Shown: positions 8,339-16,569, numbered from the stretch's first letter. The stretch is 64,000 nucleotides of DNA from Kribbella sp. VKM Ac-2568 (GCF_004345365.1 NZ_SLVF01000001.1:248001-312000), one strand, 5' to 3'. The notes: generated by a model not told the origin, from the letters alone. Numbers and translations: made by a program.

Positions 8339-8983
8339 TCAGCCGTTGGCCAGTGACTGCTTCAGATCCCCCAACGCGGTCTTGAACCGATCGGCGCTGA
8401 CCCCGAGCGAGTGGGCGATATCACGGAATGCCTTCGACGTCGGAACGATTCCGCCGGGAGCCGATACCACAGCGACCAGGGCGGCCTTGGCCTTCGCCCG
8501 ACTGACGCCGAGTGCCGCGGCCAAACGTGCCGCTGCGGCGTTGGTCGTGAACGGCGAGTTCCGCGGGTCGTCCGCCCCCTTCCTGTCCTTGCCGACCTGC
8601 TTGCCATCGCCGGCACGAGGGCGCCCAGGCCTGAGAAGCATCGGTTCCACGGCGTCCTTGACCCGCGAGGCCGGCAGCCCCAGGTTGGCCGCGACCGCCG
8701 CGACGAATGCCTCCGGCGTAACTCTGGTCGAGGTGGCCAGCGACCTCTTGGCCGCGACCAGCGCGGCGGTGAGCCGGTCGGTCGTCACCCCGAGCTTCGC
8801 CGCGATCGCGGCGAAGTCGGCATCCGCGGCCGGCTTGGACTTTCCCTCCACCTTGACTGCGGCACCGGATTTCGCGGCGCCGGGTTTCGGATCCGAACCG
8901 GACGTCGCCGCCGACGCAGTACCGGTCGTGGCGAGCGCGGCGAGCGTTACCGTGGCCGCGACCAGCCGTGTGCGTTTCATCAT
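8339..8983 (-). CDS. Secreted protein with four LGV-type helical repeats
   Basis: A 214-aa exported protein with signal peptide MMKRTRLVAATVTLAALATT ending GTASAATS. The mature part is Ala/Lys-rich and contains four imperfect repeats of pattern (I/V/L)A-x-x-LG(V/L)-x5-R-x3-AL: AAKLGVTTDRLTAALVAAK, AANLGLPASRVKDAVEP, AAALGVSRAKAKAALVAV and AHSLGVSADRFKTALGDLK. Similar proteins sit beside MprAB-like systems in actinobacteria; their function is not known to me. AAAGGA precedes the tandem ATG start. It lies upstream of the two-component genes on the same strand, and a candidate response-regulator box is found about 95 nt before the start codon. Confidence 0.8.
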   Translation of the reverse strand: MMKRTRLVAATVTLAALATTGTASAATSGSDPKPGAAKSGAAVKVEGKSKPAADADFAAIAAKLGVTTDRLTAALVAAKRSLATSTRVTPEAFVAAVAANLGLPASRVKDAVEPMLLRPGRPRAGDGKQVGKDRKGADDPRNSPFTTNAAAARLAAALGVSRAKAKAALVAVVSAPGGIVPTSKAFRDIAHSLGVSADRFKTALGDLKQSLANG

Positions 8984-9417
8984 CGTGATTCCTTTCGTCC
9001 ACTGAGCGCGCCGGACGAGAACCGGCGCCGTGGCGACAACACAAGCAGCGCGGCCTCAGGTGTGGTTTCAGCCAGCTTTAGAGCTTCCTTAGAAGGGGCC
9101 GGCAAGATGTCTGCGAAGACTCACGCGACCAAGAAACGAGCTGAGTCGTTCCGGGCCGAGCAAACAACCGCAGCACGGGAGGGGATCCCGTTCGATGTCC
9201 GCTCCGGCTGCCCGCTCCCATGGCGAGCTATTCAGTCGCTGTAGCTGGTTCCAGGCGCACGTCGCTGGCTTAGAACCTGTTGCGTGGGCCCCGCAACCCC
9301 GAGCGTTGTAATCGGCATGAGCGCGCGGAATGCGGCAGATGAGTGAATTGCCCAAAGCACCCGCGAGGGAAGCGGACGGCCTCCTCAACCGGCAGCGGCA
9401 GGTCTAGAGTCACGAGA
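8984..9417. other. Intergenic region with the repeat-protein promoter
   Basis: About 430 bases separating the divergent repeat-protein and MetE-like genes. Apart from the response-regulator-like direct repeat at 9076-9093 I see nothing else that can be supported. Confidence 0.4.
9076..9093 (-). promoter_or_regulatory. MprA-box-like direct repeat
   Basis: On the minus strand the site reads TCTAAGG-AAGC-TCTAAAG, two 7-bp direct repeats with an 11-bp period, about 95 nt upstream of the secreted repeat-protein start. Mycobacterial MprA recognises loosely similar TCTCAG-type repeats. The adjacent MprA-like regulator is the obvious candidate to bind it; this is an inference from layout and motif shape. 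Confidence 0.5.
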
Positions 9418-10461
9418 GTGACTGCGACATCGACCCCGCTGCCGATCCTGCCGACCTCGCTGGTGGGCAGCTACGCCCAGCCGGACTGGCTGATCGACCG
9501 GGCCAAGCTCGCTGGCCGCTTCCCGCCGAGGGTGCGGGCGAAAGAGCTGTGGCGGGTCAAGGCGGAGTACCTCGAGCAGGCGCAGGACGACGCCACGTTG
9601 CTGGCGATCCGCGCCCAGGAGGAGGCGGGACTCGACATCATCACCGACGGGGAGATGCGGCGCGAGTCGTACAGCAACCACTTCGCCACCGCCCTCGATG
9701 GCATCGACATCGACAACCCTGGGACGGCCCTCGATCGCAGCGGGCATCCCAACCCGGTGCCGCGGATCGCCGGCCCGATCGTGCGGCCGCACCCCGTCGC
9801 CGTCCGCGACCTGAAGTTCCTGAAGGCGAACACCGATCAGACGGTCAAGATGACCGTGCCCGGCCCGTTCACGATGTCGCAGCAGGCACAGAACGACCAC
9901 TACCCTGACCTCGCGTCGGCGGCCCTGGCGTACGCTGCCGCGGTCAACGCCGAGATAAGGGACCTGCATGCCGCCGGCGCCGACCTGGTCCAGATCGACG
10001 AGCCGTACATGCAGGCACGGCCCGAGGCGGCCCGCGAGTACGGCCTCGCCGCGCTCAATGCCGCGCTCGACGGCGTCACCGGCACCACCGCCGTCCACGT
10101 CTGCTTCGGGTACGCCGCGATCATTCACGAACGGCCCGAGGGGTACTCGTTCCTACCCGAGCTGGCCGGCTGCTCGGCCGACCAGATCTCGATCGAGACC
10201 GCCCAGTCGGGTCTCGATCTCGGCGTCCTGAAGGACCTCAGTGAGAAGACCATCATCCTGGGCGTCATCGATCTGTCCGACCGCGAGGTCGAGTCCGCCG
10301 AGCTGGTCGCCGATCGGGTACGCCGAGCCTTCTCCTACATCCCACCGGACCGGATCACCATCGCCACCGACTGCGGGATGAAGTATCTCCCTCGCGCGAG
10401 TGCGGAGGGAAAGATGCGTGCCATGGCCGGCGCGGCGTCGATCCTGCGCGCCGAGCTCTAA
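9418..10461 (+). CDS. MetE C-terminal-like (cobalamin-independent methionine synthase) protein
   Basis: A 347-aa protein of the UROD/MetE-like superfamily, corresponding only to the catalytic C-terminal barrel of MetE. The zinc ligands of MetE are matched: VHVCFGYA (His, Cys), DQISIE (Glu) and ATDCGMKYLP (Cys). The substrate loop ITDGEMRRESYSNHF and the Asp in LVQIDEP also match. Such short forms may transfer methyl groups from donors other than methyl-tetrahydrofolate polyglutamate; the substrate here is unknown. GTG 9418 is chosen because the family starts with LPTSLVGSYAQPDWL; the longer frame from 9343 adds unrelated residues. No clear ribosome binding site is present. Confidence 0.85.
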   Translation: MTATSTPLPILPTSLVGSYAQPDWLIDRAKLAGRFPPRVRAKELWRVKAEYLEQAQDDATLLAIRAQEEAGLDIITDGEMRRESYSNHFATALDGIDIDNPGTALDRSGHPNPVPRIAGPIVRPHPVAVRDLKFLKANTDQTVKMTVPGPFTMSQQAQNDHYPDLASAALAYAAAVNAEIRDLHAAGADLVQIDEPYMQARPEAAREYGLAALNAALDGVTGTTAVHVCFGYAAIIHERPEGYSFLPELAGCSADQISIETAQSGLDLGVLKDLSEKTIILGVIDLSDREVESAELVADRVRRAFSYIPPDRITIATDCGMKYLPRASAEGKMRAMAGAASILRAEL

Positions 10462-10519
10462 CGGGAGCCGTGCAGCCCGCCGGTCCCCCGCCTGCAGGGT
10501 GCTGCCTGCCCGACCGTCC

Positions 10520-11767
10520 TCAGTTCAGCGATTTCAGGCCCGGCACATTGACGACGATGAACTCGTTGTCGTCGGCGAGCGAGGGATTGCGGCCGGTGTT
10601 CGGGAAGTTGTTGTCGCACCCGAGGAGGAGCCGCTCTCCGTCGATGACGTGGATCGCCTCGATGGACTCGCAGGCGACGCCAAAGGGATCGCCGAGGCGA
10701 ACGTCGCCGGCGTGGATGGGCGGTAGGGAGATCAGGTCCGGATCGGGGATCGCCGTCAGGTCGACGGCCTTGTGCTTCTCGAGGAACCCGTCGGGGCTGG
10801 CGTCACGAAGGTCGACCACATAGGTGTTGCGGAACGTCGCCGTGAGGCCTCGCCCGCCGTCACGCTCGATGACCACCATCCGATGCTGGTCGAGCGCCCA
10901 CATGTCCGCAACGAGGTAGCCCGGCTGCTCGGTGTGATATTGCCAGACGCGGCCTGTGAACTCGCCGTCATCGATGCTGAACTCGAACAGGAAGCGCCGG
11001 CGAGTGTCGGGGTCGGCCGCGGTCGACCCCTCGAGGATCGGGTACAGATGCTTCCCGTCGGGCGTCGACGACATGGCCTCGAAGCCTCGGCTGTTCGGCT
11101 GGGTCGCGGTGGCCGGCGGGATCAGGAAGGGGTTGTTAGGCGACATGAGACTTCCCGGCACCGTCGGCTGGACAAGGCCGCCAGGCACGGGGAATGGCGG
11201 CTCGAGCAGCACGCCGGTCGCGCCGAAGTGCAGGACCCACGGGCCGAACTCGTCACCCACCCACAAATCGCCGTTCTTCGCCCTTTGCATCGACTCGGGA
11301 TCGATGTCCCCGCCGGTCAGGAGCCGTTGAGTCGTGGCCGCGTTGACGATGGGGAAGCCGATGAGACCGTTCGGATCCCGGAACTGGATGAAATCCTTCA
11401 CGGTGACCGCGCCGGTACCGCCCTTTGCCGTCTTGAAGTCTGGTTCGATGTAGTACGCGCGGATGAGGAAGTCGCCGGAATTAGCCTTCGAGCCGAAGCC
11501 GTTGTCGGGCATCGCGAGGAACTCACCCGGCGTACGTCCACTCAACACTGCCGAGAAACCCTCGACCGGCTGCGACGGCGTCGGGAACGAAATCCCGTTG
11601 ATCGTCTGCCCCGCAAAGAACGAACCAGCGGGAGGTCCGGGCGCGTACGTCGCCACAGGTAGCACGGCGCGACCCTCAAGAGTCGGCTCAGGCGCGGAGG
11701 CCGACGCGGGGTAAACGACAAGACATAGCGGGACGACAGACAACGCCAATGCACGCACGAGTTTCAT
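10520..11767 (-). CDS. Secreted esterase-like activity of phytase family protein
   Basis: A 415-aa exported protein with a clean signal peptide (MKLVRALALSVVPLCLVVYP, cut after ASA-SA). The mature part fits the phytase-like beta-propeller family: AVLSGRTPGEFLAMPDNGFG, GDLWVGDEFGPWVLHF, RGFEAMSSTPDGKHLYPILEG, VVIERDGGRG and a C-terminal LLGCDNNFPNTGRN. Members are predicted calcium-binding extracellular phosphoesterases or esterases. ATG 11767 is chosen over 11818 for the signal peptide and AGGGG 7 nt upstream. It converges with the MetE-like gene. Confidence 0.87.
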   Translation of the reverse strand: MKLVRALALSVVPLCLVVYPASASAPEPTLEGRAVLPVATYAPGPPAGSFFAGQTINGISFPTPSQPVEGFSAVLSGRTPGEFLAMPDNGFGSKANSGDFLIRAYYIEPDFKTAKGGTGAVTVKDFIQFRDPNGLIGFPIVNAATTQRLLTGGDIDPESMQRAKNGDLWVGDEFGPWVLHFGATGVLLEPPFPVPGGLVQPTVPGSLMSPNNPFLIPPATATQPNSRGFEAMSSTPDGKHLYPILEGSTAADPDTRRRFLFEFSIDDGEFTGRVWQYHTEQPGYLVADMWALDQHRMVVIERDGGRGLTATFRNTYVVDLRDASPDGFLEKHKAVDLTAIPDPDLISLPPIHAGDVRLGDPFGVACESIEAIHVIDGERLLLGCDNNFPNTGRNPSLADDNEFIVVNVPGLKSLN

Positions 11768-11845
11768 GGTCCACCCCTCGATCTCGCTACCGACGGCAAG
11801 GCTCGATCGGCAATTCACCCACCCGCTATCAGCGACGTAATACCT

Positions 11846-12124
11846 TTATCCCCTGCTTGTCAATGTCGGATGGGTGTCGCAGTCCATCGCGCTCAGCGTC
11901 GGCAAATGTCGCGAATCCGGATGCGAGCGAACGAACGCCAGTCCGGCCTTCGCTTCGATCGCGGTGCCGATTGCCGCCGACAATGACTGGCCCGAGGGCC
12001 GCAGAGACTCCCTTGCCGCTCGGTCGAACTCGTCCTTCGGAGGCAAAAGGACGCGGTCGACCAGCACCGACCTCGCTTGCCGCACGGCCATCGGACAAGC
12101 AGGAAGCCGCCTGCCTCGCACCAC
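11846..12124 (-). pseudogene. JAB/Mov34 (JAMM) domain remnant
   Basis: The minus strand encodes a piece resembling the JAB metalloprotease domain found in actinobacterial ThiF-JAB fusions: VLVDRVLLPP, RPSGQSLSAAIGTAIEAKAG, then LAFVRSHPDSRHLPTLSAMD. The JAMM zinc motif is normally HxHP-x7-S-x2-D; here the first His is Arg (RSHPD), while the second His, the Ser and the Asp remain. The frame stops soon afterwards (PTLTSRG) and lacks the upstream catalytic Glu region and the ThiF part. I read it as a decayed fragment. Confidence 0.5.
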
Positions 12125-12171
12125 GCGGCATGTCCGTACGTTGCAGGACCCGCGGTCGACAGCCTGCCTGG

Positions 12172-12467
12172 GTGTCGACCTACTTTGCGTGCCGTCGGCT
12201 ACACGACTTCGCAGACGAGCCGGTCATGCTGTTTGAGGAAATCGATGAGCAGCGCTGCGAGACAAGGAAGATGCACCAATACGCGGACGGTTGCCTGGTC
12301 AGGACGGACCGAATAAGTGATCTGAGTACAAGCCTCGCCTGGGTACCTGCCCGCCAGAGGACGAGATCGCCAGCCAACGTGAGTTCGAAGTCCTGCCCCT
12401 TAGCGCGGAGGAAAGTGCTTCCAGTGCCCTTCGGACACGACCTCGACGGTGCCATCGACTACCCTGA
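12172..12467 (+). pseudogene. DUF6881-like small protein with frameshift
   Basis: From GTG 12172 the plus strand reads VSTYFACRRLHDFADEPVML, FEEIDEQRCETRKMHQYADG, then the segment to SLAWVPARQ. The pattern HDFADEP-x-x-x-x-x-E-I/L-D-E-x-R-x-x-R-K-x-x-x-YADG is that of a widespread small actinobacterial family (DUF6881-like). The expected C-terminus PPEDEIASQREFEVLPLSAEE is present, but in the next frame from about 12346, ending at TGA 12467. One frame change would restore a normal protein of about 95 aa. The 3' end overlaps the convergent S51 gene. Confidence 0.6.
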
Positions 12468-13074
12468 TGGCCGTCTCGTCGTCCATCGCGTACGCCGGAC
12501 CCGAGATGCCGGCCGCCCATTGTTCCGCCTCGGCCATGGAGTTGCCCGGCATGCCCTCCTGAGCCAGGTGTGGACAGATCGAGAAGTCGACGATGCCCAA
12601 CGTGCTGTCGTCACCTGCCGGCGGTCTCCACTGGACGAAGTCCTCCCCGATCCTGGGGGTCATCACCATGCTCCCGGCGCTCAGTCCCACCCAGACCGTC
12701 TCGCTCAGGGACGGGAGCAGGTCTGCCAGTCCGGACTGCCGCATCCAGTGGCACAGGTAGAGGGCATCGCCGCCCGCCACCAGCAGGACGTCTGTTTCCC
12801 GGACCATGGGCACCCAGCGCTCTTCATCGATGCTAGGCAGCGCGGTGAGCTCCAGTACGCCGACGGACTTCCAGCCCAGGTCGACCATCGGATTTTCGGA
12901 ATTCCCACTGATGAACTGCCAGGCCCCGACACCGGGGCCGACCATGGGGTGCCCATACTGCGCGGTGGGGATGCACAGAGCGCTCGAGTCGGCGATCGGC
13001 TTGCCCAGGAGCTCGACCAACGCGCGGTGGATGCTGGCGTTCTTGACGCCCGCGGACGTGAGCAGAAGTCTCAA
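12400..13074 (-). CDS. Peptidase E-like S51 family serine peptidase (copy 2)
   Basis: A 224-aa paralogue of the protein at 3076-3744, with the same nucleophile elbow WVGLSAGSMVM, the GGDALYLCHWM segment and an almost identical C-terminus (EVVSEGHWKHFPP against EVISEGHWKVFPA). The TTG at 13074 is inferred as start because the copy-1 layout is repeated: GGGAGG, a short spacer, then the codon before RLLLTSAGVKN. The longer ATG frame from 13539 adds 155 low-complexity residues. Predicted to act on dipeptides or acyl-amino acids in the cytosol. Direct or ectopic duplication within one island is likely. Confidence 0.83.
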   Translation of the reverse strand: MRLLLTSAGVKNASIHRALVELLGKPIADSSALCIPTAQYGHPMVGPGVGAWQFISGNSENPMVDLGWKSVGVLELTALPSIDEERWVPMVRETDVLLVAGGDALYLCHWMRQSGLADLLPSLSETVWVGLSAGSMVMTPRIGEDFVQWRPPAGDDSTLGIVDFSICPHLAQEGMPGNSMAEAEQWAAGISGPAYAMDDETAIRVVDGTVEVVSEGHWKHFPPR

Positions 13075-13425
13075 GATGCCTCCCGATTCGAAGGTGATGG
13101 AGCGGTCCGAGGTATAGACCTGGGACACCTCATCGCTGCTGAACCAGGCAAAATCTACCTGCACACACCGGCGCTCCTGCGCGCTGGCACGTTCTCGGCA
13201 TGGCTCTTCCCTTTGGTGGCTTGCCGATCCGTTTCGATCCTGTCTCCGGACCGTCACGGTGGCGGTCGCTTGTGGTGCCAGGTGTCGGCTACTCCTCGGC
13301 CGGGCCGTAGCGCTGCTCTGGTTGCGTCGACTGATCGGCGCTAGTGCTGTAACCGCATAGGTTCGCCGGGTTGGATGCTGCGGCGGTTGGACATCCCGAG
13401 ACGTCTGTCCGTCGCTGGGGGTGTG
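13075..13425. other. Gene-free stretch
   Basis: About 350 bases upstream of the second S51 gene. No frame with family-like sequence is visible. It must contain the S51 promoter, but I cannot locate one. Confidence 0.35.
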
Positions 13426-13620
13426 GTGTCGGAGCCCTCCGGCCGCAACAATCCCCTGGTGTTGAAGGCAGAGCCCGTCGAGGACGGTTTCGCCTTCTTC
13501 GTTCGCTTGACTCCCGATGGTGACGACGGCGCCTGTCACCTGCAGGTGGAATTCGATCCGATCCTGATCGAGGAACTGCGTGAGGGGTGGGCCGGTGGGT
13601 TGATCGGTCGGCGAGTTTGA
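13426..13620 (+). CDS. Small hypothetical protein
   Basis: A 64-aa frame from GTG 13426 reading VSEPSGRNNPLVLKAEPVED, GFAFFVRLTPDGDD and on to REGWAGGLIGRRV. GGGGG lies about 5 nt upstream. Composition (acidic, alternating hydrophobic, no Arg/Pro runs) looks like real protein, but I do not recognise a family. It lies 32 nt before the GNAT gene in the same direction and could be co-transcribed. Confidence 0.5.
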   Translation: MSEPSGRNNPLVLKAEPVEDGFAFFVRLTPDGDDGACHLQVEFDPILIEELREGWAGGLIGRRV

Positions 13621-13652
13621 TCGCTGCCGAGTCTGCTGATTAGCTGGCCGAC

Positions 13653-14192
13653 ATGACTGAGCTCGGACCCGTCGCCTGGCCGCCTGAGCCGATCCGGACC
13701 GAGAGGCTCGTACTCCGTGAGTCCGAGGCCCGGGACCGTTCGGCGTTCATCGAGCTGCTGGCGTCGCCAGAGGTGCACACCTACCTCGGTGGCCCCCGGC
13801 CGCGTGACGAGCTTGAGCGCGAGATGCCCGGGGCGCCCGAGCGGTGGGCCGGGAGTTTCGTCGTTGATCTCGACGGGGCGATGATCGGCCAGATCCTGCT
13901 CAGGAGAGCAACCGGGCACCGTAGCCCGGCTGCCGCGGGGAAGGCCGATCTCGGTTACCTGTTCCTGCCGCGGGCGTGGGGATTCGGGTACGCCGCCGAG
14001 GCGTGCGCGGCGGCACTCGACTGGTTCGACGGCGTCCTTCCCGGCGAGCCGGTGGTGCTCACCACCCAGACCGCCAACGTCGGCTCGATGCGCCTCGCGG
14101 CGAAGCTGGGGTTCACCGAGGTAGAGCGGTTCCAGGCCTGGGACGCCGAGCAGTGGCTCGGCCTGCGGTCCCCGGTCACGCTGTCTGCTTGA
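13653..14192 (+). CDS. GNAT family N-acetyltransferase (RimJ/RimL type)
   Basis: A 179-aa acetyl-CoA-dependent transferase. The N-terminus IRTERLVLRESEARDRSAF is the RimJ/RimL-type signature. The acetyl-CoA loop is LPRAWGFGYAAEACAAAL (R/Q-x-x-G-x-G/A), and the C-terminal TANVGSMRLAAKLGFTEVER matches motif B. Substrate (protein N-terminus, amine or antibiotic) is unknown. The start codon ATG 13653 lacks a strong ribosome binding site. Confidence 0.88.
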   Translation: MTELGPVAWPPEPIRTERLVLRESEARDRSAFIELLASPEVHTYLGGPRPRDELEREMPGAPERWAGSFVVDLDGAMIGQILLRRATGHRSPAAAGKADLGYLFLPRAWGFGYAAEACAAALDWFDGVLPGEPVVLTTQTANVGSMRLAAKLGFTEVERFQAWDAEQWLGLRSPVTLSA

Positions 14193-14787
14193 GCTCACCA
14201 TCGTCCTCAACCACGGGGCCTGTGAGCCCGACCCTCGGGCTCACGTCCTCGAATTCGAGGACCTGGTTGTCATCGGAGGGAACCACGGTCCGGTGCCGGC
14301 TGGCGCTTTCTGCCCGGATGTTCAGCATCGGACAACTGCGCTCGTCACCTTGGCCGTGCCGCAAGGAGACCGCGCGGTCATCAGCGCAGCCACAGGCGTC
14401 AGGCTCACACCCGACCCTCCGTCCAATAAGGCGGGAGTCCAAAGCTGGCGACCTTTCAACCCGCACAGCCTCCACGTAGATCTTCTCGCCGGGAATATAG
14501 CGGGTCCAGTAGCGGTGCTCGGCCGCCGCCAGAGATTCCATCCACGCTTGGTTACGACGCGAACCACGCTCCAGAACCAGGTCGAAGTCGATGTCTACGA
14601 AGATGCGGAAGTCCCAGACGTCATGCAGCTCGGGGCGGTACAGGAACGCGCCGTCAACCAGCATGATCGCGTCATCCGCCGCCGTTTCCCGCGTCACAGG
14701 GACTTCGACTTGCCGCCGTTGGTCGAACGTCGCCGTACGGAACCGACGGGTGCCGTCCGGCCGGTCGGGAAGGCCCTTGGTTGGTGC
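14176..14787 (-). pseudogene. Uridine kinase-like remnant lacking the P-loop
   Basis: After a TAA at 14788-14790 the minus strand reads TKGLPDRPDGTRRFRTATFD, then AIMLVDGAFLYRPELHDVWD, FRIFVDIDFDLVLERGSRR and RYWTRYIPGEKIYVEAVRVE. This is the middle of an actinobacterial uridine kinase-like P-loop NTPase (DG-x-FL-RPEL-D-WD...RY-PG). The N-terminal Walker A (GxxxxGKS) is missing, and after VERSPA the usual D-NTDP end is replaced by unrelated sequence to 14176, overlapping the GNAT 3' end. A kinase without its P-loop cannot bind ATP, so this is a dead fragment. Confidence 0.65.
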
Positions 14788-14819
14788 TTAGGGCAACGAG
14801 TTGCCGTGCGAGCTTGCAG

Positions 14820-14993
14820 CTAGCGAGGCTGTGGTGAGGTTGTTGGCGTCTCCCCTTCGTCGAGGGAGGTCAGGAACAGGTGTAGCAATCTCAACGGCAT
14901 GGAGCGAACTGAGCTCTGCCAACTGATCGTCGCCTCGCCGGGGTCATCGTCGGGCACCTCATATAGCTGACCGTCGTGCTCCCGCACATCCAT
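14820..14993 (-). CDS. Small hypothetical ORF, 57 aa
   Basis: A short minus-strand frame beginning MDVREHDGQLYEVPDDDPGE and containing RSMPLRLLHLFLTSLDEGE. The acidic start followed by an amphipathic helix looks protein-like, but no family is recognised. GGGAAG lies just upstream of ATG 14993. It could be a remnant. Another short frame, 15033-15194, lies 40 nt upstream in the same direction. Confidence 0.4.
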   Translation of the reverse strand: MDVREHDGQLYEVPDDDPGEATISWQSSVRSMPLRLLHLFLTSLDEGETPTTSPQPR

Positions 14994-15032
14994 GCTTCCC
15001 GACCGGGCCTGCCACCAGGGAGCGCGAGCAGT

Positions 15033-15194
15033 TCACCAGCCCATGTCGCGGGCGACCTCTTCGCGCGCGGTGTCGAGTTGTTCCTGCGTGACTCCTGGGA
15101 TGTCGGTCTCATGTTCTAGGCGTGTGAGCAGGTCCGCGAGTTCCTGTTTCTCTGCCGGATGGGTGATCGGTACCGCGTTGAGGTCGACCGACAT
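15033..15194 (-). CDS. Small hypothetical ORF, 53 aa
   Basis: Minus-strand frame starting MSVDLNAVPITHPAEKQELA and ending TAREEVARDMGW. It is rich in Glu and Leu with heptad-like spacing (ELADLLTRLEHE), so a helical protein is plausible. The frame is open upstream of the ATG (RRRLFDWLM), so it may be the end of a longer lost gene. No ribosome binding site is evident. Function unknown. Confidence 0.4.
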   Translation of the reverse strand: MSVDLNAVPITHPAEKQELADLLTRLEHETDIPGVTQEQLDTAREEVARDMGW

Positions 15195-15430
15195 CAGCCA
15201 GTCGAACAGACGACGGCGTGAGCCTCCAGAGCTCCAAGCGAACCTTCGGCAAGGACGGATCCATGGTGCGAATCATGCGGCACGACGCCCGCACATGAAG
15301 CATTTGGCGCCGGTGACCGTCGCCGCTTGCCCGTCTTGGACACCAGTCGTGAACATGCAGTGCGACGTGCTGGTGTTGACACTTGTCTACGGTTGGCAGG
15401 CGTGCGAGCGTCGTAGTCATGGGGACTGGC

Positions 15431-16501
15431 ATGGCCAGCACGCCGCGGCTCCAGACCAAGAGGCGGCCGTCGTCCACGGTTCGGTACCGCCAAGGGCTGG
15501 TCATTGGGCTGGTCGTCCTGATGGGGTTGTACGCCGTCGCGTGCGGTGGGACGGCACCCTCCGGGTCGGTCTCTGTCGCTGGGCCCACGTCAACCGCCTC
15601 CGCGTCGCAGTCGCCGCCGAGCGCGCGACCGCCGGCAACAGGCGGCGCGCAGCTCGTAAGTACCCACCAGGTGGACGGCCGCGCCTGGGATCTAACAGTG
15701 CGGTCGCCGGCGGTCGGCACGGACGTCCACGTGCGGTTGCTCCTGCCCAGCCGATTCACCAGCGCCCCGGATGAACGATGGCCGGTGCTGTATCTGCTTC
15801 ACGGATGCTGTGACAGTTACGTCAGCTGGACCAGGTCCACTGACATCGAGCGGCTCTCGAGGGAGCTGGATGCTCTAGTCGTGATGCCGGATGGCGGAAA
15901 GGCAGGGTTCTACTCCGACTGGATATCTGGACCGCACTGGGAGACCTTCCACCTGCAGGAGCTTCCGAGTCTGCTCGAAGAGCGTTATCGGGCCAATGAC
16001 CGGCGCGTTGTCGCCGGGGTCTCGATGGGCGGGCTCGGGTCGCTGGGTTACGCCGCCCGCCACCCGGGAATGTTCACCGTGGCCGCCTCCTTCAGTGGCA
16101 TCGTCAACACCCGCCTTGCCGCGGGGGAGTCGCAGGCGTACCTCGGGCTGCTGCAGTCACAAGGCGAGGATCCGCACGGACTGTGGGGAGACCCAGACGC
16201 CGACGTGGACGTCTGGCGGGCGCACAACCCCTATGACCTCGCGGAGAAGCTCGCAGGCACCCGGCTGTACATCTCCGCGGGATCGGGCCAACCAGGCCCC
16301 CTCGACTCGGCTGACGCGACGTTCGACCAGACGGAGAGCGCACTCCGCGCCGAGAACGAAGTGTTCGTCAGGCGCGTGCGTGAACTCCACATCGACGCCC
16401 AGATTGACCTGTATTCGCCCGGCACCCACAAGTGGGTCTACTGGCAGCGAGAACTCCACAAGGCCTGGCCGCTACTCAGCGACGGCCTCCACGACGGCTG
16501 A
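15431..16501 (+). CDS. Exported alpha/beta hydrolase (esterase, antigen 85-like fold)
   Basis: A 356-aa putative lipoprotein: basic start MASTPRLQTKRRP, hydrophobic helix ending MGLYAVACGG (possible lipobox AVAC), a Ser/Thr/Pro-rich spacer, then an esterase-D/antigen 85-type hydrolase. The oxyanion/core signature is VLYLLHGCCDSYVSW, the nucleophile elbow GVSMGGLGSLGYAARHP, and the catalytic His probably in PGTHKWVYW near the C-terminus. Likely acts on acyl esters at the cell surface. GGGG lies 7 nt before ATG 15431; an ATG at 15383 is in frame but adds no useful feature. Confidence 0.82.
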   Translation: MASTPRLQTKRRPSSTVRYRQGLVIGLVVLMGLYAVACGGTAPSGSVSVAGPTSTASASQSPPSARPPATGGAQLVSTHQVDGRAWDLTVRSPAVGTDVHVRLLLPSRFTSAPDERWPVLYLLHGCCDSYVSWTRSTDIERLSRELDALVVMPDGGKAGFYSDWISGPHWETFHLQELPSLLEERYRANDRRVVAGVSMGGLGSLGYAARHPGMFTVAASFSGIVNTRLAAGESQAYLGLLQSQGEDPHGLWGDPDADVDVWRAHNPYDLAEKLAGTRLYISAGSGQPGPLDSADATFDQTESALRAENEVFVRRVRELHIDAQIDLYSPGTHKWVYWQRELHKAWPLLSDGLHDG

Positions 16502-16569
16502 CGAGGTCGACGCCCCGGCTGAATCCAATGCTGCCGACGTGATGTTCGTGCCGACATCGGCAGTGATCC

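Noticed and set aside
12400..13539. 379-codon version of the second S51 peptidase
   Set aside because: The first 155 codons are low complexity and lack similarity; the TTG at 13074 reproduces the start layout of the paralogue.
16531..16563. Terminator after the esterase lipoprotein gene
   Set aside because: CTGCCGA and TCGGCAG can pair over 7 bp, but the loop is 19 nt and no U-run follows.
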